Shown: positions 11,420-24,100 of the stretch, one piece after another
Numbering within the stretch: position 1 is the stretch's first letter
How the letters are laid out: every line of letters begins with the position of its first letter
Assembly (NCBI GenBank): GCA_004794785.1
Contig: SJOL01003837.1
Coordinates: 1-64,000, forward strand
Source of the DNA: Opisthorchis felineus
Lineage: Eukaryota; Platyhelminthes; Trematoda; Opisthorchiida; Opisthorchiidae
Direction: 5' to 3'
Length of the DNA: 64,000 nt
The notes under the pieces: model-generated
Told to the model about the DNA's origin: nothing
The model's input: only the letters and a program-made list of their open reading frames with translations
Databases searched by the model: none
Position numbers and translations under genes: made by a program

Positions 11420-12240
11420 ATACATTCCACTCGGAGGTAGCTGATTTAGAGTTGTTTGACGAAGTACGGTATGCTCCAGTGCGGTGTAGTGGCAGCGATT
11501 CTACCTCTTTTTACTGGGCAGGTCGTTTGATAAAAAATAAGCATTTATTTGATCAAGACAACGATGATCTATGTTGAACTCTGATAACTCAGGATGATAA
11601 GACGCGAGCTACAGGTCCCAGTATCCATGGTCTGAATCCCAACCAAATTTCCGATTTCCATTGCCAACGCCTCGGCAACTTGTCAGTACAGCCATCCCCG
11701 TTACACATACCCTCGGGAACAAAACTGGACCTCTGCTCTCAGATGGAGGAAGCAGTTTTTCTACTGAAATATGCACTCTCCATGCTTTACTTTGTGCAGT
11801 GTCGTTCAGTTAGTTGGCTTAGTTAACTATTTATCACACTTTAATAAGAAAAATCAGATAGTCTCATTTGGCATTCCCAACAGGTTTACGAATGAATGTA
11901 ACCCCTCTACAGTGAGCACTTTTCTGGAGCTACTTTACCAAAATCTGTCGTGTAATGACACTATAAGTTACTTCACTTTCATCATCAGCGAAGACATATT
12001 GTAAAGCCCCGCCTTCTAGGCAGTTTGGCTGGATTTAAAGCCAAGTGGAAGAGATGAAAACAACTAAATTATTAACAGCATTATTCACAGTCCTCACGCT
12101 GCCTAAACCAACCTTCCATTGAGTTTGGATGTGGTCTTTTGTCCTTTTTAGGACTTCATTTTCGCTAACCTTTAACCAAGTTAAAATAACTTCAAGTGAT
12201 TCGTCTTTTTATTTGCCTCCACTCTATCTTGCAGCGAAGC
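11420..12240. other. Intergenic DNA between the convergent genes, no feature seen
   Basis: This 0.8-kb stretch follows the CCCH gene and precedes foldback repeat F2. It has short ORFs only, with no splice-flanked coding sequence recognised. Confidence 0.5.
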
Positions 12241-12426
12241 AGAAACCCAGCTATCGAAATACACTCATTTGCATACCAATTTGGTTTTGACGGGAGACTC
12301 ACCTGGAACCTGAAGCTGAATCTCTCGCTTGTGATGTTTTCAAGCAACTGAATGTGCTGCACCAGGTCACCTCATGTTTCAGTAGGTGCGATATTATATA
12401 TATCGCGATACATTGTGTAGACTTAA

Positions 12427-12505
12427 TGCACTACTCATAAGGTTGCTGAGCGAAACCGGTCGTGGGCTGTCGAAGAGTTTTCAGCAACCTTATGAGCAGT
12501 GCATT
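12427..12505. repeat. Inverted repeat enclosing half a hammerhead motif
   Basis: AATGCACTACTCATAAGGTTGCTGA and its near-exact reverse complement (one difference) enclose GCGAAACCGGTCGTGGGCTG (12450-12469). That is the 3' half of the hammerhead core without the CTGATGA half. Confidence 0.85.
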
Positions 12506-12863
12506 ACGTGTATACATAAACCCAGTTATTACTGAAATTTTTGGTATAGCTTCTTTCCCTCACTATAATCGCTACACTGTGCTGCGGAGTAGTTACGAAC
12601 TCAGGCCCAGACGGATAAATACTATACGGGTTAGCAGCATGTGCACAGGGTATACATTTAGCATTTCGACAAACCTCGAGTATCATACCAACTGAAACAT
12701 GAGGAGACCTTTGTGCAGACATTCAGTTGAATAATATCACAAACGAGAGATTCCGTTAAATCTCCCATGAAAACCAAATTGATATGCAAATGGGTGTATT
12801 TGTCGAAACCTGTCCAATTTGGGTTCAATTGGAACATAAGGTTGACGGGAACTCAGGGTTTGC

Positions 12864-12906
12864 GCCTACCTGGTGAGACACAAGAAGGGCGAAACCGGTC
12901 GTGAGC
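12864..12906 (+). ncRNA. Decayed hammerhead ribozyme motif in F2
   Basis: The order of elements is conserved, ending GAAACCGGTC then GTGAGC. The first core box is CTGGTGA instead of CTGATGA, and the stem II strands GACA/GGGC are mispaired, so activity is unlikely. Confidence 0.6.
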
Positions 12907-12928
12907 TGTCGAAGAGTTTTCAACCCAC

Positions 12929-14728
12929 ACCGCTGCAGCAAACCAGTGACAGTCGAACTCAGTTTGAAGGAAACAGATGCCGTCGAGCGGCAACAACGTC
13001 TAAGTGGCAGGTTGCTCATTGGGCACACGGTGGGGATATCACGTCGTGGGATCACACTTGTGTTAGTTGTTTGTCGAAGTTGTGCTTTACCGAACCCAGC
13101 TATCCTTACTGCTCTTCGGTTTCTCATTGTAAGCAGCTGGAGAACTTGCAGTCCAACTACTTGACACCCGCGCTGTGTGATCTTAAGTCCCAGCACCTCA
13201 TCAGTCTTTATCAAACATTGCCCGCTTTTTTGACTCAATTCAACCCAAACAGGCGCAGCAATGGTTTCAGAGTGCGGAGCTTTCAGTGTTCCAATCCTGT
13301 AAAAACGTGTGGAAATGATTTCGTAGCTAATCTTTTGGGTACGTGTTTAGATTGGAGGGGGTATGTGCTGTCACACTGTCTTCGCCGGTTTCAACATTTG
13401 AAGATAGATCACAATGCGCCATGTAAGTCCCCATAAGCTGGCCCTTGATAGCAATCTCCTGTAGTAACATTAACAGTTGAGTTATAGCTCACAACTTCTA
13501 ATTTAAACAGTATACAAGGCAAATAATGGATAATAGGCTAGCATACTTTGCCCTGAAAGCACAGCCCTATACAACTGCACATAATGAGTGCCCTGAAGTC
13601 TAGGAAACATGAGGAAAATGGATAGTCTACATGGACGATGCGTTCGTATGGTATTTTACACACCCAGACGGAAGGTACCTACTGCATGGTTGGGCAATCC
13701 TTTTCTGGTGATGATCTTTATGAGGAATTCAATAGCGGGAAAATCGAGGAATTGAAATGGGACCCTACGACGGGGTAGTGGATGATAGCTGTACTCCGGC
13801 CCTCGTGTTTCTTTTGGGTTTCATGATAGCCGTACATCGAGGTGGTATCATAACTGCATCATCACTTTTAACTTTATGCTCACCCCAGATGCGAGTTTCC
13901 CTAACAGTACAAAAGTGTAAAATAATTTTTGAAGATGGTTAATCATTGCAAAGTAGCGCGTAGGCATATACATAACGGTGGACACGATATGTAATTTTCT
14001 TTCGGAAGCAATCATCTCAAAACACGAAAATTACGGTGTCTGTGGTGGGACCCCTTGTCCCAGCTCATCTTAACGACTATCATAGCGTTATTATGTTGGT
14101 AGTTGAACGGTGCAGTCATCTACTGGATTTTATACAATCGAGTGAAAAGCTGCACGAAATATTCCTAATACCCGTCTGAACGGAATTTTATACACACTTT
14201 AGGAGACAAATGATTTCACTGTGATATGTTGGGTAAGTTTACAGTCATTCAGAAAAGTTTGTACGTTGTTAATCTGGTTGTAGTGGTTTCCAACTTAGTT
14301 TGCAAATGAATGTATTTGGGCAACAGGTTCGACATTATTTTGCAAGGTGTTGGAACAACTATGGTACCTGTATTATCTTTCCAGTGTCATCACCTGAGCA
14401 GTTCGCCATGTACCAGAACCTTCCCAATGAGACAAAAGTCTGTTGTCGTGTGAAAGTCTAGTAGCTTCCATGAAATTCTGTCGACCCACCGATACTCAAG
14501 CGCAGCAGTTATCAAGATGCCATAGGAAATAATTTTCATAAGTTTTACAAAACATTTGTTGGTAAACTGCGGAATCCTAGTAAATGACGACTGTCACGTT
14601 CCTCATTCAGAAGGTTTCTCAGCTATCTCGCTCACCAGAAGAATAATTCAATAGACAATTGCAACTAAAAGGAAGGGTTTGACGGAATCTGTCTTTTCTC
14701 ATTGTGTAAGATCGTTTGTGAGTACTTC
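12929..14728. other. Intergenic DNA before the dynein 3' end, with unassigned ORFs
   Basis: A 187-codon plus-strand ORF (12873-13436) and a 137-codon minus-strand ORF (12825-13238) overlap here. Both begin or end within foldback repeat F2 and match nothing I recognise. The rest holds no recognisable gene. A canonical AATAAA for the dynein transcript was not found by eye within this stretch. Confidence 0.4.
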
Positions 14729-15145
14729 TCATTTGACGTCGCATAGCAGAGCGACCCCACGAAGAATCCAATGATCCGGATCCACCGAACTGTTTAATGC
14801 CAGAGGGAAGATATAATTCAAGTCGGTCCGCTTCGGTTTCTTGTAGACTGGACAGCTGTAGACTGTTGTTGCTTTATTCTTGTTCCCAGCAGAGCGTGAG
14901 TAGGCAGACACATGCACCACAGGAAGGGCTGTGTAAAGCAGCTTAGGGGCGGGTTCCACAAGCCTTGCCAACTTACGATCCCAGCCAGCACCGTCCAACC
15001 ACAGACCATGTACATAGACTCCTTCTACCGGGCGTTTCACAACCTCTTCTCGCAATAGTTTTGTAACTTCGTTGGTCAGTTCCACATCGTCAAGAGCATA
15101 CTTGTTCGCTCGGGCTACTTCTTGACGCATCGCTGTGAGGAATCC
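14729..15145 (-). CDS. DNAH5: Dynein heavy chain, terminal exon (C-terminal domain)
   Basis: The acceptor CATATCTAG precedes 15145. The exon encodes 138 residues beginning [20 protein letters not shown], with [18 protein letters not shown], and ends [14 protein letters not shown] then TGA at 14731-14729, the classical dynein heavy chain C terminus. Compared with my memory of vertebrate DNAH5, two residues (Gly-Trp) seem to be missing before ALD. Confidence 0.95.
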   Translation of the reverse strand, partial: GFLTAMRQEVARANKYALDDVELTNEVTKLLREEVVKRPVEGVYVHGLWLDGAGWDRKLARLVEPAPKLLYTALPVVHVSAYSRSAGNKNKATTVYSCPVYKKPKRTDLNYIFPLALNSSVDPDHWILRGVALLCDVK

Positions 15146-18100
15146 CTAGATATGCAGGGATAAGATTGAAATTTTCAGTAAGTTCAAAGTTCCATCGAAT
15201 GAATGCAGCTTGTCTTTGTTCATGCGTACCCGTACTTCTCTTGTTAGCTAGCACCGCGAGTACCAGGCTGTTGTTTTCTATCCGTCTGTTAGCTTCGCAA
15301 CAAAAGTAAGCTCAAATCGACCTATCCCTAGTCCTTGACTGGGGCATCTCAACCAAATGATTATTCAGCTCTGCAAGGTTTAATATAGTCTCCTTAGGTC
15401 AGCCGGTTTAGTAACCCAAACTGCCTCAACTATGTTCACACATCAGAACCTAATGTTCAATCAGTAACTCTTGTCGATTACCGTAATGGGATCCTTCTAT
15501 GAGTTAATCATTCATCCTTATATCTATATGCACACTAGCTGGCTTACCTGAGGGTTGAAGAATCCAGTCATCCAATAACTAATCGGACGACCTTGGAACA
15601 GCCAAGAACTGAATTGGGCATTTCGGTCCAGCAGGTCTGTAAACCAGAAGCCCAAAGTTGCAGATTCCCATGAAATCTGAAAAAGTGGAGTGCCGTAGGT
15701 TGTCGTTATTATTGTCAAGTCGAAAAACATCGTCCGTTTGCTGACCAGCTGTTGCGGAATACGAAGTGAAGAAAAATCATATTTCATCAATTTCGACGTT
15801 GAATCACTAAAGATACCCGTGGAAATCATGATAGCAGCGAAGGTGTCAAACAGTTTGCTTCCCATGGTTCGTGTTTACAAAGCGGAGTACAGTAATATTG
15901 TGAGCTATGTGATTACTGGCCAGTTTTGTTTCGTTTCTTAGAAGTGTCCGGCTTGCAAGCCGTGGCTGGCTGTGCCACAGTGAAATCCTGAACAACCTAT
16001 GAGCACTAAAGCAATTTGAAAGGCACACGAACGGGGCTCTACCGAGAACAATGGACTGGGCCTTGTGCTTTCACGACACTGAGAACATGTAGAATGCAGA
16101 CAATCGCTCTGCGTCCGTCTGTTGTTTCGAACGATTGCTGCTTACTTCCAGCCGATAATGTGCCGAGCGATTTAAGACTGTGCAACCACAAAACGCGTAA
16201 GGCTTTCACACGGGCTCGTCACCTAAACCCATCGAAAACCCCCAAATACTTCATGGGTATTGGTTGTTTGTCGGCATCCAGTTAACTCATTCTTGATTTT
16301 GCTTTTGTATTCTTTCAGTATCGTTTAGTCCCCCCTTACTTGAACACTCATTTTTTCATGTACATGGTAAGATTTGTGTGTGACCCACGGGGATCTTTTG
16401 AGTGGGTGGGGCAAATCATTGGAAGAAGTCCATTTTACGCCGTCTACACTTGCTCTCATAAAAATTAAGCTGCTCTAACTTCTGTTGTACGGTAAGAACT
16501 TCACAAGGTTGATAGCCATTGTGACGACTCATTATTGATGTGTTTCAGAGTTGCACCATTGATCATAAAGAAAGTTGCTGTATCGGAGTATTCGGTGTCG
16601 TGCGCCTTTTTTTTGAACTTCCATTACCCTTTCGCTAAAGATATAATCATCTATAGTGAGATTTAGATGCCTTTATGTATGCGAGATGTATGAAAAATGG
16701 GGACGTAATAGTTCCGTCTGTTAGGAGACCTCGAACAAAAAGATGTCTACATGAGACACCTCTTCAATATAAAACAGTGCCATGAAGCACGTTCAAGATG
16801 TAGTCGGTGTGAACATTTGCACTCAATGCATAGTTTCTGCGTGCTGACAGCCATATCACAATAAGGATAGATTTGGTAGACAAAGTTTGTCTAACCGGCC
16901 GTTCTGTGGTTTATCATCACTCCGTTTCGCGGTCCTTATTCAATACCATCTACTCCCAACTCCGTTATTATCCTAACTTGACGGCGACTGGTGCACCTTA
17001 TTTGCTAGAGCTGTCATATCCTGTGGACATATATTAAGTTCCGACAATGGTTGGATTCGAGTCACCGAATAGTTAATTAACACCTTGCGGTGTTGGTCAT
17101 CTACTGCAGCAACAATGAAATCAAGGATCTTGTGTTGTGCCATCTTACTGACTTCTGGCGGACTGATTCAGTAGGCCCATGTTTACAGTCAGCCATGTGA
17201 GTGTCACGCCCGGTCATTCGATCACACAAGCAACAGATTTTGGCTTTGATAAGGATAGTTCCAATTAATAGGGGTAAAATCCAGGTGAGAATGCAGAAGA
17301 TCGTTTACCGGGTGCCAAAACTTGGATGTCATATCCCACCAACTGTCGAAAGGATAGATAAACATATCAAACACTCACCACAAATCAAGCATTTCGAGAT
17401 CAGTTTGAACTATCTGAAGCACTAACCTAGAAATGGTTTCTTTTGAGCAGTGAATGGACTCTATCGTTTTGGGAATTCCATCCCGTTCAATGGCACCAAA
17501 AAGTTTAATTATTACATACTCAGAACTCATTCTTACAGAGATTGTTTGCTGAACTTGGAAGGTTTGTGGCGGTGCGTAATCCACACCTCGTGAAACGTCT
17601 TCAATAGAGTTGCCATTATACAGGTTGCCACCTAGCCATCAACCGTACCGCTTGAGCTCAACGTGTTTTCTGTGCACCCTTTTGTGCAAAAAGCATATTG
17701 TACCTCCGGATGGGTGGTCGAGACAAGTAAGGTGTTAAAATGTGCCTCGGATAGTTCGCTTGTTTAAGTACGTGCGCCGAATTCGACGAGTGACCATCCC
17801 TACTTCATAGTGAATCTTTTTACAGGATTAATTTCAGGGTGTCGGCTGAGGGGTCCACTTTCACTTATTCATCTATTAGGGTTTAAGAACCAGGGTCCAA
17901 CTTTGGAAAATGAAATATGTGTATCACACCACTGGAAAGACATGGATAAGGAGATAATTGCTAGTCGGACCGTGCACGTTGCTGCAGAGGTTAACTTAAA
18001 AAGAAAAACCAAAAGGGGGAACTGAATCTTGTGTTAACTACGTCTGAGACGTGATTTCTTGGAGCCATTTCAGATGTTTCTTGTGGCATTTGGATCCTGG

Positions 18101-21100
18101 TAGTAAAGTAGTCTTCTTATCTTTTGCAAAAGCATAATTTCTGGGATGGGTAAATGCGAACTTTTTGGTTTTCGTATCTGTACCTTTATGTTGCCGTTAC
18201 CGATTTTGCGGTCGATAGTTTCCTCTCGTGGTGTTAATAGAAGGGAATTTTCTCACTACGTTAATCTCTCTGTAAGAAGTATCTCGAAGCCCCTGGAAAT
18301 CTCAATCAACTGCTATTCATTGCGAAATCTCCTCCCGAGGAGAAACTGAATTATCCTACAAAATTGTGGAACACACTACCCAGGTGGAATAAGTTATCGG
18401 CCCATTCTGAGGTAGGGATTTGCGAAGAGCTAACTGGCCATTGAGTTTGAGGTTCAACCCAAACGCCTGTGAACTCATTCCAGGAAGTGCAAATATTTCG
18501 GCACCCATCCCAGTTACATCAGCTCTAATCAAAGCTGTCATATACTTACCCTTCTCCATGTGCTGGGTATACGTGCATCGAACAGACTGTCCAGAGCGTC
18601 CCGGAGGTTCTCAGACATGACAATGGTTCCGTCTATTGCCAGTTTCAAATCCGTCAATGTCGTTCTTACGATTGTAATCACTTTTTGCATTCTATCAATC
18701 TCCTGCTTCAAAAATATGTGTAGCGGCTTCAGATGGTCCATTTTGATTAAGCATTCCTTGACCTGTAATGAAATTTTACGAATGTTTGAAACCACTGGAA
18801 GACAAACAGCATTAAAGTTGGTCTACACTGTCAATTTTTACGTCTAAACGCAGTGGTATTTCTTCCACAGTAAGCAAACAATATCACCGAATGCTCCTCA
18901 CAGGTCTATATACTCGACTGTCATCACAATCTACACCTAGATTGGATATTGTTGAAGACAAACATCATTACTCAATGCGCCACTAGCATATGCCGGATGA
19001 CCCGGAAGCTGAGCAAATGGGCCTGTTCCGCATAGCATGTAAAAGCTAAGGTCAATGTCAAGAAGCGACTTTCACCTACCTGAAACGGATTGTAATCTTC
19101 CGGAACCTTCTCCAAAATCTCATTTGCCAGACGGTACACGTTTGATTCACGAGTCTCTCCTGTTCCACCTCCACTATCCTTTGGCTGGATACTGACAATC
19201 GTATCTAACATGGAATTCGTAGTGTTTGTCGAATACCTAAATAGAGTTGATTTACAGTAGACAGTCTGTACTCAAAATCAGAAGATTGGATAGGCACTAT
19301 GACTAAACATTATGCTGTTCAATGGGTATCAAGTCTACGCTGTGTACCATGAGAACTATCATAGTCGATCGAAGATGGAAAATTCCTGATTCAGCAAAAT
19401 ATGTCTACTCATGATCGGAAGTAACAATTCTCCCTTTCGATCATATGTCGCTTAGGTGACGTTTTTTTAATTCCTACATAAAACGTGTTTGTGGATTTTT
19501 GAGAGAGACTCTGGACGGATTTTTTGAAATATCAGGGGAACAATCAGCTGTGGATGGAATCGCGTGCGTTGCGCTGGTCAAGGTCACTCCACGTAGTCTT
19601 AAAGACCTATTTTTGAAACATTCAGTGGGGTCAGACTACATGCACTGTGGCCACGGTGCATTCTTCTGGCATCCGCACCTTAGTGTATCCATGTTCACCT
19701 ACCGTCTTCTTGTTTAAACCAACTAATTAGCAATCTGACCGTTGTGCAAAGCAGATTAGCTGCTATCGAGTTTGGTCACTGATGCTTTGGTTTCCTGCTG
19801 CATTTTCTGAAAAATTCGGAATGATAACGTTGGAAGTTATCAGTAACTATATGGATAATAATTATAACCGAATCTCATCCAGAATCACACCTCTTAGTTT
19901 AAAACTTCTTATTAGTACCGGTGAGGACTGATGCTTTAAGTGGAAGACCATAAAGCTTTCCATTTCTTCTAGATATTGCTCAGTAGTCCCATCAACATGT
20001 GCAGTATTGGTATGAAAACCACTCACGTAATATCCGCGTTTGGGTGTAATCCGAAGCATTCAGGAGAGTCAAACAGCGGCAAACCCTCAATATATGCCTG
20101 ATACTCTTCTAGATTGCGACATTTCGGAATGTTGTATCCCCGGTAGAATTCGAAATTGTCAGTGAACATGGCGTCGGTGAACCAGACTCTCGCGTACGTG
20201 TTCAAAAGACGTTTGTCGTAATCATCAGTCACTCGGCCACCGTACTGCACCTCTCCAATCATGTAACGCACTGTCGGCCAGGAGATAGGCTGTATGGGAA
20301 ATGCCATAGAATGTCGCTAATATGGAATCGACATGTTGTGATACTGGTCATATTCAGGGAATCTGTTCATGTCTAGTTTTGTCAATGAGCCAGGGATAAA
20401 TCTCTTATACCATGATGCTGATTTTATAAGGTGCCAGCATACGATATACTGCAGTCTCCCTACCTCAGCCCAAGACTAAGATTAACGGGATCATTTCCTA
20501 TAAGTAGCCTACTACTATATTTGCGTGAAAGACTGACTTGTTTTAGAAAACTGCTCTTCACAGTTGTGTTCTCAGAGCGTCAGTTATCAGATCGATTACT
20601 GGCCACTGATTCGTTTGTCGTGGCTTGTCATGCCTCGAATTTTACTAGGATTCTGGTTTGATAACTCACATTACTCCGATCGTTAGAAATGAACTTGGAA
20701 TTAGTTTTCATTGTGCTATGAACGTTAAAAAGAGCTCGTTGTGAATGCTGTCGACAGGCACAAAAGAGCATAATAATAGACTGTCCACAACTTTAAAAAA
20801 CAGAACTCGATAAATTTTGCTTGAAAGCAATGCCCTACTTAAGTTAGTCGACCGATTCTCCTGTTTTCCGTTGACCCAAACCCAAATTTATCCCTCACAG
20901 ATCACACAAGCGGTAGCTGTATGTATTAGGATAATTGAGATTGGTATTCATTCAGGAAAAGTAACTGGTTCAAAACTTTGATCCTGATGATAAACACCAA
21001 ATATTGTGTTGATCAAACGCGCATGGGAGGTTCCTACTCCTTCGGTACTTCAGTCAGGTGACTTAAAACCTCCTTTACTCTCTGGATCTCTATCTCTCCT

Positions 21101-24100
21101 AGTATATGCGGATTTGGATACAGTTGTACACTAGTGCATCTTGCGGAATCGAGGACCAGTGTTACAGAATTTCGGCTAACGAGGAAGTCCGGTTTGTCGA
21201 ACATAACTTGGACGCTAACTTTAACGATCGAGCGCACTTCCATGGACGCAGAGTACTGCTTGAATCCCTTAGAATCATTCTGTGTTTGCTCAACAATAAA
21301 CCCCCGGCTTCTCATCTTCAAATGTATGAGTCAGTCAAAGTTTACTACAGGCGACGTCTCGGGATTTGAGCGACTAAATGCATTTCTGCAGGAAATACAC
21401 ACCCCTGCATTCAGAAATTTTGTCCTTCGTGGATCCAGTTACTGTGATTTGATGTTCTCTACCAGCGGCCGTTACTAATGTTCCTCCTGCATTTGGTATT
21501 AGGCAAACTTGGATATACATTTGTTGCGGCCCTTATTGCGATCTTATTGTTGGGGAGCTAACAACTATTCGAAGTTAGTTACGTATACATGCTGTTTTAT
21601 AACCCTTATATAGCGGCCACAGAAGATAACACAGCCACGTTTAGAGAATAACTGAACTAGGGAAGCTTACCAGCGTGGTCATTTAATTTTGTCGTGGAAG
21701 TGTACTGTCAAAACTTCGCATTCAAAATATACGACCCACCGAATCTAACAGTCATAGTTCAGGGTCAATTAATCACCTTTTTGGAACCGACCTCATCGAG
21801 GTGGTTTTGTACAAACTGCATAGTTGATGTGAAATCAGCTTGGTTGAACTCATATGGAATATTCCATCCGATTGGACCGAATTTGCGTCTTTCCTGTACG
21901 GTGGTATGCAGAAATGCTACTCCATATAGCAGTGGCTTCCACTGAGGCAGACTACTTATTTCTAATTGGTCCTGTGTGAGCGTTGCATACGTGCGGCACA
22001 GACCAGCGCGTATGCCCATCGGAGGGTCGTAAGTGAATTTGATTGAGGACTGTAGTAGGCTTATTGGGAAATGAGGATTGACTTCAGTAGTGAGCCAGCA
22101 ACGGAACGCGTCGTGAACACCATCCGAAGTTGTAACCTGTAGTCGTGAAAAAATGAAAAATAATCATGCAGGTAGACCGGTGTTTGTGAGTTAGAGTCAT
22201 TTCAAGGATGCTTTGTACTGTGCGGACCACCCATTCATTTTCCAAATGCACGTCATCAGCCAAATTAACTACTACTCGTGAGTTCGAAGCCCAGGAGCTC
22301 ATAGGAACATTTACTGATGGGGCATTTCCATCTGGTGTGGAAATGCTCTGCAGTTGGTCAGACAACTCTTATTAAGTTATGGACAGTTTTTGGAACAGGC
22401 GCAGTGCCCTGACAACGACAAAACCAACAACACCAAAAGGCTGTTTTGGGCACCAGCACAGTCGCACGATATTAGTTACTCACTGTATTTGTTTTCCAGA
22501 CAGTTGATTAAACTTACCTTCATTTTATCTGATGAATAGTTGCTTATTGCTTGACACGCAATACGACACAATTTGTTCTTATCCTGGTCAGTCAGAACAG
22601 GTTTGCCATTAGTCTTAAAACCAAACCCCTCCAGTTGGTCTTCACTATGATTTGTGCCAGAAAGCACAGACGTAACATGAACAATATCTCGTACAATCGG
22701 AAGTGCTGGACAGTTTACCACTTCATAACAATTCAGCGCATGTTTCTATAAAATGTGTCCTAGCGAATCAACGATGGAACACCTTCCAATACTCTCGTCA
22801 CCACTCCTCAGACGTCCTTGATGAATATCGATCCCGCTAATCCAAAAATACATTTGTGGCATAGATAATGTGTGACTCAATGATTATTCGAAAACTTCAA
22901 ATTCCCGTCTAAAGTACCTACAGTAACTGGAAGAAACTAGTTAGTTAGTGTCGATAGGTGAGAATCTGTCATCCTTGTTTCTAACCCACATTGTCAAACA
23001 ACACACTATTTGCAAGATTTGTCTCACAATTTATCCCCAAACCGCAATGGTAAATGCAGTGACTAAGACCGTGTTTATAACACATCGAGTCGTCTGGCCG
23101 CTTCAGACTGAAATTTTTCCCTATTCATGATTCGAAGTGATGTAACTCTGTATCTGCTTCAGTTGCCACAGTAAGAGGAGTGTGTTAGAACACGGAAGCT
23201 ACATCTCCGAGTATCTTAAATGAGAGGTGGATACTTGTCTTCTACGCATCTGATCTCCTTTTGAGGCTGAGAGCGATGTTAGGTTGTTAGATTAGATTCC
23301 GCCTTCCGCTGTCTTCTTGTCGCATACCCAGACATCTTTCTGGTTCTTTTTTAAAAAGAAATATCCTGATAATTTGGTAGGAAATCATATAACTGCCGTT
23401 CGTAATTTATTAATCTTTGTTGTCAACTAGCTATTTCTCATCCTCCTGTCTTAGAATGATGATAGTTCGGGTGTTCACTCTCTGATGGAAATGAAATTTA
23501 TTCCCTTCCTAAACTGATTCAAGTGAGACAGAAGTAATATGTTAACTCGAGGGCATTTCTCGTTTATGAACATCAGCAGCAGTACAGAAATGACTTTAAC
23601 CTGACTGTTTCACACAAACCTGTCCCGGTGAACCATTTATGGGGAAATATTGCGGACACAAACTTCGACTTGTTTGGCCGCATTAACAACTTATATAATC
23701 ACAGCATTATAAATGTTATTCATTAACAGCTCAGTAACGTGGGTCTGAGGGTTCTCAGTTGAGAGGAGGCGGAAATATACAGAGTTAACTAATGACGTCG
23801 CGCGTGCTACTGTCCAATCATAATGAGTGAGACTTTTGACGAATGCACTCATTCGCATACCACTTGGGTCTTCACGGGAGATTCACCTGAATCCTAGCTG
23901 AATCTCCCGTTTACGACGTTCTTCAACAACCTTATGAGTTGAGTGAGACTTGCTCTTCTGTTTGTCACGTTAACTTAATTTATCTGAAGATACGTGTGCA
24001 GATTCATGCAAGGCCATTCCATGCAAACTGGCAGACTCCACGTGATCAGTCCGATAAGCCCCTTTTTATCTAGTTGTAAACGCATAACGCCCAAGGAAAA

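Larger units (their letters stand above)
12245..12928 (+). repeat. Foldback repeat family, copy F2 (composite)
   Basis: One inverted arm (12250-12410: CTCATTTGCAT, GGGAGACTCACCTGG, GAATGTGCTGCACCA) is followed by a mini-palindrome (12427-12505). An unrelated stretch (about 12530-12660) comes next, and then the opposite-strand version of the unit (12663-12928) with a hammerhead-like core near its 3' end. The order matches two family members facing each other. Confidence 0.75.

Noticed and set aside
15677..18549. Search for a missing dynein exon in the large intron 20
   Set aside because: Exons 20 and 21 join in phase and continue the conserved chain without a gap, so no exon is needed.
21034..21478. 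Three overlapping ORFs of 87-114 codons in dynein intron 17
   Set aside because: They shadow each other on both strands and none has a motif or splice frame.
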